Below, in pieces: positions 45,372 to 55,238 of a stretch of DNA of 64,000 bases. Position numbers and translations under genes: made by a program. Below the pieces are notes generated by a model. The model did no database searches, was not told the origin of the DNA, and was given only the letters and a program-made list of their open reading frames with translations. How positions within the stretch are numbered: the first letter of the stretch is position 1; each line of letters begins with the position of its first letter. Origin of the DNA: Chelativorans salis (GTDB taxonomy: Bacteria > Pseudomonadota > Alphaproteobacteria > Rhizobiales > Rhizobiaceae). The stretch covers positions 1,178,001 through 1,242,000 of the forward strand of contig NZ_JAOCZP010000001.1 of assembly GCF_025336525.1 (NCBI RefSeq), written 5' to 3'.

Positions 45372-46257
45372 ACTGCCCGAGGTCGAGACCGTCCGTCGCG
45401 GCCTGCAGCCGGCGATGGAGGGCGCGCGTGTTTTGACCGTCGAGCAGCGGCGGCCAGATCTGCGCTTTCCCTTTCCAGCCGGTTTCGCCGGGCGGTTGAA
45501 AGACCGCACCGTGACCGCGCTCGGCCGGCGCGCGAAGTATCTCCTGATGCACCTGGAGGACGACAGTGTTCTCATCTGCCATCTCGGCATGTCCGGCTCC
45601 TTCCGCGTCGAGGCAGGGGAGGACGAGGCGCTGCCCGGCGCCTTCCACCACACACGTTCGAAAGACGGAAAGCACGACCATGTGATCTTCCATCTGAGCG
45701 GGGAAACGGGCCCGCCCCTCCGTGTCATCTACAATGATCCCCGCCGCTTCGGGTTTATGCTGCTTACCAAGGCTGAAGATCTCGATGCCCATCCCCTGCT
45801 TGCCGGGCTCGGTGTGGAGCCGACGGGGAACGCGCTGGACGGCAGGCTGCTCGCCCGGCTTCTCGCCGGCAGGCGAGCGCCGCTCAAGGCCGCGCTCATG
45901 GACCAGCGCGTCGTCGCCGGCCTCGGCAACATCTATGCCTGCGAGGCGCTGTGGCGGGCGAAGCTTTCGCCGCGCCGTACGGCCGCCACTCTGGCGGCGC
46001 GCGACGGCGGCGAAACGGCGCGCAGCGCACGCCTTGCCGAGGCGATCCGCACGGTCATTGCGGACGCCATCGCCGCCGGCGGCTCCTCGCTGCGCGACTA
46101 TATGCAGACCGACGGTACGCTCGGGTACTTCCAGCACACGTTCAGCGTCTACGACCGCGAGGGAGTGCCTTGCCGCACGGCCGGATGCGAGGGTACGGTG
46201 CAGCGCATCGTGCAGGGTGGACGCTCCACTTTCTATTGCCCGGCCTGCCAGCGGTAG
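45364..46257 (+). CDS. mutM: Formamidopyrimidine-DNA glycosylase
   Basis: 297 residues from ATG 45364, [14 protein letters not shown] with the catalytic Pro-Glu start; the longer open frame lies in deoB. Also [12 protein letters not shown], the H2TH region [20 protein letters not shown], and a C-terminal zinc finger ([16 protein letters not shown]). It removes 8-oxoguanine and FaPy lesions and nicks the site. Overlap with deoB suggests cotranscription; a dispersed repeat follows. Confidence 0.96.
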   Translation: MPELPEVETVRRGLQPAMEGARVLTVEQRRPDLRFPFPAGFAGRLKDRTVTALGRRAKYLLMHLEDDSVLICHLGMSGSFRVEAGEDEALPGAFHHTRSKDGKHDHVIFHLSGETGPPLRVIYNDPRRFGFMLLTKAEDLDAHPLLAGLGVEPTGNALDGRLLARLLAGRRAPLKAALMDQRVVAGLGNIYACEALWRAKLSPRRTAATLAARDGGETARSARLAEAIRTVIADAIAAGGSSLRDYMQTDGTLGYFQHTFSVYDREGVPCRTAGCEGTVQRIVQGGRSTFYCPACQR

Positions 46258-46276
46258 GCTATCTGCAACGCCGGAT

Positions 46277-46374
46277 CGGATCGTCGTTTCACAGAACCGA
46301 TGGCCCGATCCAACCCTTTGCCTGTAGCAACTTCGGACGGAAAGCGGGCTTCCACTTTTCCTGGAATTGCTCTG
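46277..46374. repeat. Dispersed intergenic repeat, copy B
   Basis: 98 bases, the longer copy of the element at 837-912; the first ~76 align ungapped. It continues into TCCACTTTTCCTGGAATTGCTCTGA, the usual 3' end of this Rhizobiales element (the copy at 837 has lost it). It fills most of the gap between mutM and the enoyl-CoA hydratase gene and ends 25 bases before that ATG. Confidence 0.65.
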
Positions 46375-46398
46375 AAACAATGCGAGAGGACGATCTTC

Positions 46399-47172
46399 AT
46401 GGCTTATGAGACCATCCTGGTAGAGACGCGGGGGCGCGTGGGCCTGATCACGCTCAATCGGCCCAAGGCGCTGAACGCGCTCAATTCGCAGGTACTGGAG
46501 GAAGTAGTCGCTGCGGCCGAAGCCTTCGACGCGAACGCCAGGATCGGCGCCATCGTCCTTACCGGCTCGCAGAAGGCTTTCGCTGCCGGCGCCGACATCA
46601 AGGAAATGCAGGCCAAGTCCTATGTCGAGGCCTATATGGAGGACTTTTTCTCCGGCTGGGAGCACTTCACGCGCGTGCGCAAGCCGGTGATCGCGGCGGT
46701 GGCCGGCTATGCGCTGGGCGGCGGCTGCGAACTGGCCATGATGTGCGACTTCATCATCGCTGCCGACAATGCCAAGTTCGGGCAACCTGAGATCACACTG
46801 GGCGTCATGCCCGGCATGGGCGGCTCGCAACGGCTGACGCGCTTCGTCGGCAAGTCCAAGGCCATGGAGATGTGTCTGACCGGGCGCATGATGGAGGCCG
46901 AAGAAGCGGAGCGCTGCGGCCTTGTCTCGCGAGTGGTGCCTGCGGGCGAACTGATCGAGGAGGCGCTGGAGGTGGCCGGCAAGATCGCCGAGTTCTCCCT
47001 GCCCGCCGTGATGATGACCAAGGAAGCGGTCAACCGCGCCTACGAGACGACGCTCGCCGAGGGGCTGCGCTTCGAAAGACGGGTATTCCATTCCATGTTC
47101 GCCCTCGACGATCAGAAGGAAGGCATGGCCGCCTTTACCGAAAAGCGCTCGGCGCAGTTCAGGAACCGCTGA
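46399..47172 (+). CDS. Enoyl-CoA hydratase
   Basis: 257 residues from ATG 46399 ([15 protein letters not shown]) with GAGAGGA upstream; the frame reads back through the repeat without support. Crotonase motifs are complete: [22 protein letters not shown] and [19 protein letters not shown], carrying both catalytic glutamates. Hydrates short-chain 2-enoyl-CoA. Its place before rpsT-dnaA is conserved in Rhizobiales. It is additional to the hydratase domain in the operon at 11912. Confidence 0.93.
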   Translation: MAYETILVETRGRVGLITLNRPKALNALNSQVLEEVVAAAEAFDANARIGAIVLTGSQKAFAAGADIKEMQAKSYVEAYMEDFFSGWEHFTRVRKPVIAAVAGYALGGGCELAMMCDFIIAADNAKFGQPEITLGVMPGMGGSQRLTRFVGKSKAMEMCLTGRMMEAEEAERCGLVSRVVPAGELIEEALEVAGKIAEFSLPAVMMTKEAVNRAYETTLAEGLRFERRVFHSMFALDDQKEGMAAFTEKRSAQFRNR

Positions 47173-47325
47173 GAAGGCACCCACAGGCCGTTGACGCATC
47201 CGGCAAGCTGCACTATAAGCCGCCCAACTGAGGCGGCCCGTCGGCTGCCCTTTTAGTTTGTGCGCCTCAAGAGCCTGCCAGACAGGTGGCCTTGCGGCAG
47301 CGACAGTTGAAACGAGAGAGGACAG

Positions 47326-47592
47326 ATGGCCAACACCACTTCGGCCAAGAAGGCGGTGCGCAAGATCGCCCGCCGCACCGCCGTAAACAAGAGCCGCCGC
47401 TCGCGCGTCCGGGGTTTCATCCGCAAGGTTGAAGAGGCGCTGGCCGCCGGCGACAAGGAAGCCGCGCAGAATGCGCTCAAAGCGGCCCAGCCGGAGTTGA
47501 TGCGCGCCGCCTCCAAGGGGGTGGTACACAAGAACACCGCGTCACGGAAAGTTTCACGGCTATCCCAACGCGTGAAAACACTGGGCGCCTGA
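47326..47592 (+). CDS. rpsT: 30S ribosomal protein S20
   Basis: 88 residues, strongly basic, beginning [17 protein letters not shown] and ending in the conserved [14 protein letters not shown]. Binds 16S rRNA early in assembly. GAGAGAGGACAG precedes the ATG and a strong terminator follows 22 bases after the stop. Neighbour of dnaA, as usual in the order. Confidence 0.97.
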   Translation: MANTTSAKKAVRKIARRTAVNKSRRSRVRGFIRKVEEALAAGDKEAAQNALKAAQPELMRAASKGVVHKNTASRKVSRLSQRVKTLGA

Positions 47593-47614
47593 AGCCCCCT
47601 CCAGCGTCTTTGAG

Positions 47615-47641
47615 AACCCGGTCTTTGACCGGGTTTTTCTT
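47615..47641 (+). terminator. Intrinsic terminator of rpsT
   Basis: AACCCGGTC (47615-47623) pairs perfectly with GACCGGGTT (47627-47635) around TTT, followed by TTTCT. A 9-bp GC-rich stem with a T run right after the gene. Confidence 0.93.
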
Positions 47642-48424
47642 TGCCGACCAATGGGTTGGCTGGCCGTGCGAGAAGTGCTCGCCGGGGGTTCGATTTTTTG
47701 TTTGCCGGCGCTGTTTCTTGAGGGCTAGGAAAACTGTCATACGGGGCCCGCGTGCCGATTGGTTTTCAGCGAAAATATCGCTGTATAAACAGCAACTTAT
47801 AGCCCTTTATCCACAGCCTAAACTTGTCATTGTACGCAGGTACATCATCCACGAATGTCAAGCAGATTTTTTGGTTTTTTTTTTGCTCGCAGCCATGCCC
47901 TACGGGCTCCGGAAAAGCTTCTGGAATCAAAATGGCTTAACGATTTTGACTCGGTGACCGAAGACATTTTGGGGTTGTCGACAAGGCCTGATTCGTAAAA
48001 AAAGCGTTAGAGGCGCACTTGCCCTTTCCACAAGGATTTCGGTAATGTCAGTCCATCGCAAGGGCAGGCGCAGAGCCTGAAAGATCAAGCCAAAAAGGCG
48101 GCATTTGCTGCGTGGAATTTTCCGCGCGCCGGCCTGCTTTTGCCCGCGCAAATTTTGAGGGATCCGGCGGGTTCGTCACCGTTGCAGCGCAGGAGTGCCG
48201 GTCTGGCATAAAGCCGGAACGCTATCGCTGTGGCTGCGCGTGACCTCGGGGGAGGCCAAGGGGTCCATTTGGAACAATTTTTGGGAAAGGAGGTGCGGCG
48301 AGAGTCGGTGCGGAATGATGAAAGATGACACGGACGGGCGGGGCCGGATCGTGCCAGGTGAGATCATGTCGGCGTGCGATAGACACGCTCGTTTAAAAAC
48401 AAACAATTTTACAGGGAATCGAGG
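47642..48424 (+). promoter_or_regulatory. Long dnaA upstream region: DnaA box, GANTC cluster, AT-rich stretches
   Basis: 783 bases with no convincing gene and more A+T than the rest. One perfect DnaA box, TTATCCACA, lies at 47807-47815, and a weak one (CTTTCCACA) near 48023. GANTC sites occur at 47924, 47948, 47990 and 48416, three of them within 71 bases, next to a TTGTCGACAA palindrome (47975-47984). A run of Ts is near 47868-47885. This fits cell-cycle control of dnaA by CcrM/GcrA and DnaA itself. It might be an origin, but in Rhizobiales the origin is usually near hemE. Confidence 0.6.
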
Positions 48425-49954
48425 ATGCAAAGCGGCGTTGAGAGGGAAGTTGAGGGAGCTTTGTCTTTTCACAGTTCCGCAACTGAGGGGGAAGAGATGA
48501 CCGGTGCCGGATCGACCGCTGTGTTCGATCGGGTCAGGGCGCATTTGAAGGCGCGGCTGGGCACCGAGGTCTACTCGAGCTGGTTCGGCCGAATGAAGCT
48601 GGCGGAGACTTCCAAGGGTGTTGTCCGCATTTCCGTACCCACGGCTTTTCTGCGTGCCTGGATCAACGGCCATTATCTCGACCTCATCACGGAGCTCTGG
48701 CAGGCTGAGGATGCTTCCGTGTTGAAGGTGGAGTTCGTCGTGCGCACGGCGACGCGGGGTACCATCACCCGGACCGAGGCCAAGGCGGTGGCGACACGCA
48801 AAGTCTCCCCTCAACCTCAGGGCGCGCCGTCGCCCGGCGCAATCAATGGCAAGCGCCTCGGCGGCGTGAGCACAGGGCGGGCCGAACCTGCCGGACGGCC
48901 GAGCATCTTCGGCTCGCCACTCGATGGCCGCTACACCTTCGATTCCTTCATTGAGGGAAAGTCCAACCGCGTCGCCTGCGCAGCCGCTCGCACAGTGGCC
49001 GAATCCTCTTCCAGCGCGGTGCGCTTCAACCCGCTTTTCCTACATGCCTCGGTGGGGCTCGGCAAAACCCACCTTCTGCAGGCAATAGCCGCCGCTTCGT
49101 TGAAACACCGGCCGCAGTCGCGCGTCGTCTACCTGACGGCAGAATACTTCATGTGGCGCTTTGCCACCGCCATCCGCGACAACAACGCTTTGACGCTAAA
49201 GGAACAGCTGCGCGACATCGACCTGCTCATCATCGACGACATGCAGTTCCTGCAGGGCAAGTCGATCCAGAACGAGTTCTGCCATCTTCTGAACATGCTG
49301 CTCGACAGCGCCCGCCAAGTGGTGGTTGCCGCCGATAGGCCGGCCGCCGAGCTGGAGTCGCTGGAACCGCGCGTGAAATCGCGCCTCAACGGCGGCGTCT
49401 CGCTGGAAATCTCCCCGCCTGATTACGACCTCCGGCTAGCCATGCTCCAGCAGCGGCTCACCGCCGCCAAAGCGGAGGACCATTCGCTCGACATCCCGCA
49501 GGAGGTGCTGGAGCATGTGGCGCGCGCCGTCACCGGCAGCGGCCGCGAACTGGAAGGCGCCTTCAATCAGCTCGTCTTCCGCCACTCCTTCGAACCGCAG
49601 ATCACGATGGAGCGCATCGACGAGATTCTTGGCCCCGTCTGCCGCGTCGGCGAGCCGCGGCGTGTGCGCATCGAGGACATCCAGCGCATCGTCGCCCGCC
49701 ATTACAACGTGTCGAAGACGGAACTTCTGTCCAACCGGCGCACGCGCACCATCGTCAAGCCGCGCCAGGTGGCCATGTACCTGGCCAAGGTGATGACGCC
49801 ACGCTCGCTTCCCGAGATCGGCCGTCGCTTCGGTGGACGCGACCACACCACGGTGCTGCACGCGGTGCGCAAGATAGAGGGCCTGTCGGGCAACGACGGT
49901 CAGCTGGCGCAGGAGATCGAGCTTCTGAAACGGCTCATCAGCGATCAAGCCTGA
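48425..49954 (+). CDS. dnaA: Chromosomal replication initiator DnaA
   Basis: 509 residues from ATG 48425 (AGGGA 9 bases before). ATG 48497, with a GGGGGA site, gives 485 residues and is a real alternative. Domain I ([22 protein letters not shown]), a variable linker (about 105-165), the AAA+ domain with Walker [13 protein letters not shown] and Walker [13 protein letters not shown], and the C-terminal DNA-binding helix [16 protein letters not shown]. It opens the origin by binding DnaA boxes in its ATP form. Followed by dnaN and recF. Confidence 0.96.
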   Translation: MQSGVEREVEGALSFHSSATEGEEMTGAGSTAVFDRVRAHLKARLGTEVYSSWFGRMKLAETSKGVVRISVPTAFLRAWINGHYLDLITELWQAEDASVLKVEFVVRTATRGTITRTEAKAVATRKVSPQPQGAPSPGAINGKRLGGVSTGRAEPAGRPSIFGSPLDGRYTFDSFIEGKSNRVACAAARTVAESSSSAVRFNPLFLHASVGLGKTHLLQAIAAASLKHRPQSRVVYLTAEYFMWRFATAIRDNNALTLKEQLRDIDLLIIDDMQFLQGKSIQNEFCHLLNMLLDSARQVVVAADRPAAELESLEPRVKSRLNGGVSLEISPPDYDLRLAMLQQRLTAAKAEDHSLDIPQEVLEHVARAVTGSGRELEGAFNQLVFRHSFEPQITMERIDEILGPVCRVGEPRRVRIEDIQRIVARHYNVSKTELLSNRRTRTIVKPRQVAMYLAKVMTPRSLPEIGRRFGGRDHTTVLHAVRKIEGLSGNDGQLAQEIELLKRLISDQA

Positions 49955-49990
49955 CGCCCAGAAGTGGGCCAAGTGCCTGCAAAACAGGCG

Positions 49991-50039
49991 TTATCCCCAA
50001 AAAGCCTGCGGAAAACGGTCTCGGCCTTTCCGCGGGCTT
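49991..50039 (+). promoter_or_regulatory. dnaA-dnaN spacer: DnaA-box-like site and long stem-loop
   Basis: TTATCCCCA (49991-49999) differs from a DnaA box at one base. Next, AAGCCTGCGGAAA (50002-50014) pairs with TTTCCGCGGGCTT (50027-50039), 12 of 13 pairs plus a G-U. The stem is followed by only a mildly T-rich stretch, so it may be a weak terminator or processing site separating dnaA from dnaN. A TTGACG (50047-50052) just after could be the -35 of a dnaN promoter. Confidence 0.5.
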
Positions 50040-50144
50040 GCCTTTCTTGACGATTTCCTGTCAGTTTGCAGCGAATCCGGCTCAACGCCGTGACGGGCAT
50101 GGTCCATGCCGCTCCGCTCTTCATCCAGGCGAGATACACCGGTC

Positions 50145-51263
50145 ATGCGTGTAATTCTTGAACGTTCAAACCTTCTGAAGTCCCTAGGCCACGTGCACCG
50201 GGTGGTCGAACGACGCAATACCATCCCCATCCTCTCCAATGTGCTCTTGTCGGCCGATGGCGCCAGCCTGGAGATGAAGGCAACCGACCTCGATCTCGAG
50301 GTAACGGAGGCAGCCGCCGCCAATGTCGAGCAAGCGGGCGCCACCACCGTGCCCGCACACCTGCTCTACGACATCGTGCGCAAGCTGCCCGAGGGGGCCG
50401 AGGTGATGCTGAAGATGGACGAGAGTGGCAACGCCGTGTCCGTTACCTCCGGCCGCTCCACCTTCCGCCTGCAGTGCCTGCCGCAGGCGGATTTCCCGGA
50501 GCTTTCCGCCGGTCAATTCTCGCACATCTTCCGCCTGGAATCGGAAGCTCTGCGCAATCTCATCGAGAAGACCCAGTTCGCCATCTCGACCGAGGAGACC
50601 CGCTACTATCTCAACGGCATCTACCTCCATACGCTGGAGGCGGACAGCAAGCTCATGCTGCGCGCCGTGGCGACGGACGGCCACCGGCTGGCGCGGGCGG
50701 AGATCGAGGCGCCGGCGGGCTCGGAAGGCATGCCGGGCATCATCATCCCGCGCAAGACCGTGGGCGAGCTTCAGAAGCTCGTGGACGACCCGGACGTGGC
50801 GGTGACGGTGGAACTGTCGGAGACCAAGATCCGCTTCACCATCGGTAGCGTCGTCCTCACCTCAAAGCTGATCGACGGCACCTTCCCGGATTATCAGCGC
50901 GTGATTCCCACCGGCAACGATAAGGAACTGATAATCGACCGGCAGAGCTTCTCGGCCGCCGTCGACCGCGTGTCGACGGTCTCGTCCGAGCGCGGCCGCG
51001 CCGTGAAGCTTTCGATCGCCGACGGGCAGGTGACGCTCACCGTCAACAACCCCGACTCCGGCAGTGCGACGGAAGAGATTCCCGCCGGCTACGACGCGGA
51101 AGCCATCGAGATCGGTTTCAACGCCCGCTACCTTCTCGATGTCGCTGCGCAGCTTACGGGCGGCGAGGCGAAATTCCTTCTGGCCGATGCCGGCTCTCCC
51201 ACCATCGTCCAGGACACGTCCGACCAACGGGCGCTCTATGTCCTGATGCCGATGCGGGTGTGA
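50145..51263 (+). CDS. dnaN: DNA polymerase III beta sliding clamp
   Basis: 372 residues from ATG 50145 (MRVILERSNLLKSLGHVHRV); the frame opens 13 codons earlier without an SD. Three clamp repeats, RNTIPILSNVLL, ATDGHRLARAEIEAP and the C-terminal ALYVLMPMRV that forms the partner-binding pocket. Forms the dimeric ring tethering polymerase. The stop overlaps the recF GTG. Confidence 0.96.
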   Translation: MRVILERSNLLKSLGHVHRVVERRNTIPILSNVLLSADGASLEMKATDLDLEVTEAAAANVEQAGATTVPAHLLYDIVRKLPEGAEVMLKMDESGNAVSVTSGRSTFRLQCLPQADFPELSAGQFSHIFRLESEALRNLIEKTQFAISTEETRYYLNGIYLHTLEADSKLMLRAVATDGHRLARAEIEAPAGSEGMPGIIIPRKTVGELQKLVDDPDVAVTVELSETKIRFTIGSVVLTSKLIDGTFPDYQRVIPTGNDKELIIDRQSFSAAVDRVSTVSSERGRAVKLSIADGQVTLTVNNPDSGSATEEIPAGYDAEAIEIGFNARYLLDVAAQLTGGEAKFLLADAGSPTIVQDTSDQRALYVLMPMRV

Positions 51264-52438
51264 CGACGGCACCGTCAACGCTGGCCGGTGAGAGGCGCCC
51301 GGCACAGGTCCATATTGAAAAGCTGCGGCTGGTTAACTTCCGCAACTACGGCTCGTTGTCGCTGGCGCTCGAGCCGGGTGCGGTGGTGCTGACAGGCGAG
51401 AACGGCGCCGGCAAGACCAATCTTCTGGAGGCGATCTCCTTCCTCTCGCCCGGCCGCGGCCTGCGGCGCGCAACGCTGGACGAGGTGGCGTTGATCGGCA
51501 GCGAGGATGGCTTCGCCGTGCATGCTGAAATCGAGGGACCGTTCGGCACTTGCGGCATCGGCACCGGCACGGCGGGGACGGTCGTCGAGGGTGCGGAGAC
51601 AACTCGCCGCGTACGCATCAACGGTGAACCTGCCCGCAGCGTCGATGCTCTCCTGGAATGGCTGCGCCTCATCTGGGTCACCCCTGCAATGGACACGTTG
51701 TTCACGGGGCCGGCCGCGGACCGGCGCCGCTTCCTCGACCGCCTCGTACTGGCGATCGACCCGGCCCATGGCCGCCGCGCGCTCGACTATGAGAAGGCCA
51801 TGCGGGCGCGCAACCGGCTGTTTGCCGACGAGGTGCGCGACGACGCCTGGTTCGACGCCATCGAGACGCAGATGGCCGAGACAGGCGTGGCGATCGCCGC
51901 CGCGCGCGCCGAGATGGTGCGCCTCTTGTCGGCGATGATCGAGCGGTTGCCCGCCGACACGCCCTTCCCGAAGACGCTCATCGCCCTGGAGGGTACGGTC
52001 GATGAGGAGATGGGCGTCAAGCCGGCGGTCGACGTCGAGGAAGCGTTCCGCACTCGCCTGCGCGAGGGGCGTTACCGCGACCGGGCGGCGCGCCGCGCGC
52101 TCGAAGGCCCGCACAGGAGCGAGCTTCTGGTGCGGCACGCGCCCAAGGACATGCCGGCCGAAAGCTGCTCGACAGGCGAGCAGAAGGCACTGCTGCTGGG
52201 CCTCGTGCTTGCCCATGCTCGGCTGACGGCGGAGCTTTCGGGAACGGCACCAATCCTGCTCCTCGACGAGATCTCCGCCCATTTCGACACCGGAAGGCGC
52301 GCCGCCCTGTTCACGATCCTGGAGGAACTGAACTGCCAGGCCTTCATGACCGGAACGGAGGCCTCGCTCTTTTCCAGCCTCCAAGGCCGAGCCCAGTTCC
52401 TCACCGTCGCTGCCGGCAGCGTCCGCCCCACCGCCTGA
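51260..52438 (+). CDS. recF: DNA replication and repair protein RecF
   Basis: 392 residues from GTG 51260, overlapping the dnaN stop as GTGA. SMC-like ATPase: LVNFRNYGSLSLAL, Walker A GENGAGKTNLLEAIS, signature STGEQKALLLGL and Walker B ILLLDEISAHFD. Loads RecA at gaps with RecO and RecR. The N-terminal ~18 residues are non-conserved and a later start is possible, but coupling favours the GTG. Confidence 0.95.
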   Translation: MTTAPSTLAGERRPAQVHIEKLRLVNFRNYGSLSLALEPGAVVLTGENGAGKTNLLEAISFLSPGRGLRRATLDEVALIGSEDGFAVHAEIEGPFGTCGIGTGTAGTVVEGAETTRRVRINGEPARSVDALLEWLRLIWVTPAMDTLFTGPAADRRRFLDRLVLAIDPAHGRRALDYEKAMRARNRLFADEVRDDAWFDAIETQMAETGVAIAAARAEMVRLLSAMIERLPADTPFPKTLIALEGTVDEEMGVKPAVDVEEAFRTRLREGRYRDRAARRALEGPHRSELLVRHAPKDMPAESCSTGEQKALLLGLVLAHARLTAELSGTAPILLLDEISAHFDTGRRAALFTILEELNCQAFMTGTEASLFSSLQGRAQFLTVAAGSVRPTA

Positions 52439-52469
52439 CAACCCGGCGTTTGCGCAGTATGGTCCGCCC

Positions 52470-53234
52470 ATGAACGAGCACCCCGTCCTGTCCACCCAAG
52501 AGCTGGAGCGCTATGCCCGTCACGTCGTGCTGCCGGAGATCGGCGGTGCCGGTCAGCAGAAGCTGAAGCGCGCTCGCGTGCTGGTGCTGGGTGCCGGCGG
52601 TCTTGGAGCGCCGGTCCTGCAATATCTGGCGGCGGCCGGCGTGGGCACGTTGGGCATCGTCGACGACGATGAGGTTTCGCTGTCGAACCTGCAACGCCAG
52701 ATCATCCACGATACGGGAGCCGTCGGTTCCTCGAAGGTCGACAGCGCCAAGGCTGCGATCACTCGGCTGAACCCGCATGTGGCAGTGGAGACGCACATGC
52801 TGCGCCTCGACGAAGAAAATGCACGGGCGCTTGTGGCACGCTACGACATCGCCGTGGATGGCTCAGACAATTTCGAAGCGCGCTATGCGCTGGCCGACGC
52901 CTGTGCGGCTGAGCGCCGCCCCCTGGTGACTGCGGCGGTCGGCCGCTTCGATGGTTCGCTTACCGTCCTGAAGCCTTTCGAGACGGATGCCGACGGCGTT
53001 CCCCTGCCCGGCTACCGCGATCTCTTCCCCAAGGCGCCGCCACCGGGCGTCGTTCCCTCCTGCGCGGAAGCCGGCATCATCGGTGCATTGACCGGTGTCA
53101 TGGGTTCGCTGCAGGCGATGGAGGTGATCAAACTCGTCACCGGCATCGGCGAGCCGCTGGTGGGGCGGCTATTGCTCTACGATGCGTTGGCGGTGCGTTT
53201 CGAGACGGTGCGCTATCGGGCGAAGCGGAGTTAG
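52470..53234 (+). CDS. moeB: ThiF/MoeB/HesA-family adenylyltransferase
   Basis: 254 residues. Nucleotide-binding GAGGLGAPVLQYLAAAGVG, SNLQRQIIHD and VDGSDNFEARY identify an E1-like enzyme that adenylates the C-terminus of MoaD- or ThiS-type proteins. SCAEAGIIGAL keeps the catalytic-loop Cys. The four zinc Cys of E. coli MoeB are absent: the CYRC position reads GYRD and no CxxC occurs near the C-terminus. MoeB versus ThiF cannot be settled; the moeB name follows the family habit. Confidence 0.85.
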   Translation: MNEHPVLSTQELERYARHVVLPEIGGAGQQKLKRARVLVLGAGGLGAPVLQYLAAAGVGTLGIVDDDEVSLSNLQRQIIHDTGAVGSSKVDSAKAAITRLNPHVAVETHMLRLDEENARALVARYDIAVDGSDNFEARYALADACAAERRPLVTAAVGRFDGSLTVLKPFETDADGVPLPGYRDLFPKAPPPGVVPSCAEAGIIGALTGVMGSLQAMEVIKLVTGIGEPLVGRLLLYDALAVRFETVRYRAKRS

Positions 53235-53310
53235 GCAACTCCGCCCCCTGCCCTGGCCATCCTTCACCGCAGCTTCCACCTTCGCCCTGAAGACTCCGGC
53301 GCGTTGCCTC

Positions 53311-54312
53311 TCACACCCTGCGCGGCAGAACGCGGTCGGGCGGGCGGTGGCCGTCGAAGAGGGTGCGGATGTTGATGATGACCTTCTCGCCCATATCGAT
53401 GCGCCCCTCGATGGTGGCCGAACCCATATGCGGCAGGATCACCACCTTGCCTTGGGAGGCGAGCCTGACAAGCTTCGGGTTTACCGCCGGTTCGTGCTCG
53501 AAGACATCCAGCCCGGCGCCGGCCAACTTGCCGCTCTCGAGCATGCCGATTAGGGCGTCCTCGTCGACGACGTCGCCGCGCGCGGTGTTGACGATGTAGG
53601 CGGATGGTTGCAGCAACGCCAGCCGCCGCGCCGATAGCAGGTGGAAGGTCCCCGGCGTCGACGGGCAATTGATCGAGATGATGTCCATGCGGGCCAGCAT
53701 CTGGTCGAGGCTGTCCCAATAGGTGGCTTCCAGATCGTCCTCGATCATCGGCGCCACGCGGTGGCGGTTGTGATAGTGGATCGACAGGCCGAACGCCTTG
53801 GCGCGGCGCGCCACGGCCGTGCCGATGCGCCCCATGCCGACGATACCGAGCCGCTTGCCCCAGATGCGGTGTCCCAGCATCCAGGTCGGCGACCATCCGG
53901 CCCACTTTCCGTTGTCGGCCAGCACTGCCGCACCCTCCGTCAACCGCCGCGGCACCGCCAGCATCAACGCCATGGTCATATCGGCTGTGTCCTCGTTGAG
54001 GACGTTCGGCGTGTTGGTGATGGTGATGCCCTTTTCCGCCGCCGCCGAGACGTCGATGTTGTCGACGCCATTGCCGTAATTGGCTATCAGCCGCAGCTGC
54101 TCGCCTGCCTGCGCGATGAGCGCGGCGTCGATTCGGTCGGTGATGGTAGGCACCAGAACGTCTGCTTCCTTGACGGCAGCCACCAGCTCAGGCTGGCTCA
54201 TCGGCCGGTCGTCCACGTTCAGCCGTGCGTCGAACAACTCACGCATGCGCGTTTCGACCTGGTCCGGCAACTTACGGGTGATGACGACGAGTGGCTTTTT
54301 TCTGCCGACCAT
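53311..54312 (-). CDS. D-2-hydroxyacid dehydrogenase (glyoxylate/hydroxypyruvate reductase type)
   Basis: 333 residues from ATG 54312 with GAGG 7 bases upstream; the open frame continues 41 codons without support. Rossmann motif GIVGMGRIGTAVARR, catalytic Arg in NTARGDVVDE, Glu in DVFEHEP and His in LPHMGSATIE. Reduces glyoxylate, hydroxypyruvate or a related 2-keto acid with NAD(P)H; the substrate is not certain. Converges on moeB. Confidence 0.9.
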   Translation of the reverse strand: MVGRKKPLVVITRKLPDQVETRMRELFDARLNVDDRPMSQPELVAAVKEADVLVPTITDRIDAALIAQAGEQLRLIANYGNGVDNIDVSAAAEKGITITNTPNVLNEDTADMTMALMLAVPRRLTEGAAVLADNGKWAGWSPTWMLGHRIWGKRLGIVGMGRIGTAVARRAKAFGLSIHYHNRHRVAPMIEDDLEATYWDSLDQMLARMDIISINCPSTPGTFHLLSARRLALLQPSAYIVNTARGDVVDEDALIGMLESGKLAGAGLDVFEHEPAVNPKLVRLASQGKVVILPHMGSATIEGRIDMGEKVIINIRTLFDGHRPPDRVLPRRV

Positions 54313-54521
54313 GGCTACCTCAATCCCTCCCCGTTGAGACCTCTTTAACCAAGACCAGCGACACTTCAAGGCCAAGCCGTTCCCGGACGTCGGCCACGGG
54401 TCTCGATGTCTAGCAAGCAGGGGCGGCGAAGACAAAGAAAAAGGCGAAAGCCTGTGTTGCGTGAGGCCGTGGCGGGAACCTCCGGGGTGCCGGCGCGGCC
54501 CATGCCTGCCGGGAGAATGGA

Positions 54522-55076
54522 ATGCCGCGTTTGGCGCTGTGTCGTGGGTTGCCGATCCTTGTTCTCGCCCTCATGGCGACCGTGGCGTCGCCCTCGATAT
54601 TCCCATCGGAAGCAATTGCCCAGAGCCTCGAACGCGGGCCCAGCGGCCTGCCGCTGCCGCGCTTCGTCAGTCTCAAATCCGGAAGGGTCAACATGCGCGT
54701 CGGCCCCGGAACCGACTATGCGGTGGAGTGGCTCTATCTAAAGCCGGGGCTGCCCATGGAGATCATTCAGGAATATGACAACTGGCGCCGCGTGCGCGAC
54801 GCCGACGGCGCCGAAGGCTGGATCAACCAAGCCCTGCTCTCGGGCCGGCGTACCGGCGCCGCCGCACCCTGGTTCAAGGGCAAGCAGGCGACGATCCCAC
54901 TGCGCGCTCAGGCTGAGGAAGACGCGCGCCACGTTGCGGAAGTGGAGCCAGGCGCCATCGGCGAGGTGCGGGTCTGTAACGGCGAGTGGTGCCGCATGAG
55001 CTTTTCCGGCCATGAGGGCTGGATGAAACAGACGCTGGTCTGGGGGGTGTATCCGGGCGAGACGATCGAGGACTAG
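54522..55076 (+). CDS. Exported SH3-domain protein
   Basis: 184 residues. A signal peptide (LPILVLALMATVASPSIFPSEAIA) precedes two bacterial SH3 repeats: SGRVNMRVGPGTDYAVEWLY...GWINQALLSG in the first, and IPLRAQAEEDARHVAEVEPG...GWMKQTLVWG in the second. Such proteins bind cell wall or peptide ligands in the periplasm; specific role unknown. GGGAGAATGGAATG context: the second ATG (54522) is used. Confidence 0.85.
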   Translation: MPRLALCRGLPILVLALMATVASPSIFPSEAIAQSLERGPSGLPLPRFVSLKSGRVNMRVGPGTDYAVEWLYLKPGLPMEIIQEYDNWRRVRDADGAEGWINQALLSGRRTGAAAPWFKGKQATIPLRAQAEEDARHVAEVEPGAIGEVRVCNGEWCRMSFSGHEGWMKQTLVWGVYPGETIED

Positions 55077-55238
55077 AGCGCGGTGCGTTCGCACAAAGGA
55101 AGTTCTAAATTCTTGAACCCGCTATTTTCTAGCCGATGCATCTGGCTGGCTGATGGAAACGATCGGTATCGCCTGCCGTAAGGCGAATGAAGCGAGCCGG
55201 CCGTAGATCGGTCGGCCCGCGATGTGGGAATCCCGAAC

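Noticed and set aside
45265-47529. 754-codon reverse-strand open frame across mutM and the enoyl-CoA hydratase
   Set aside because: Antisense to two clear genes; Arg/Gly/His-rich, no domain or start signal. A GC-rich shadow frame.
47642-48424. Naming the dnaA upstream region the chromosomal origin
   Set aside because: Only one perfect DnaA box, and the origin in this order usually lies near hemE. Kept as a regulatory region with the origin as a possibility.
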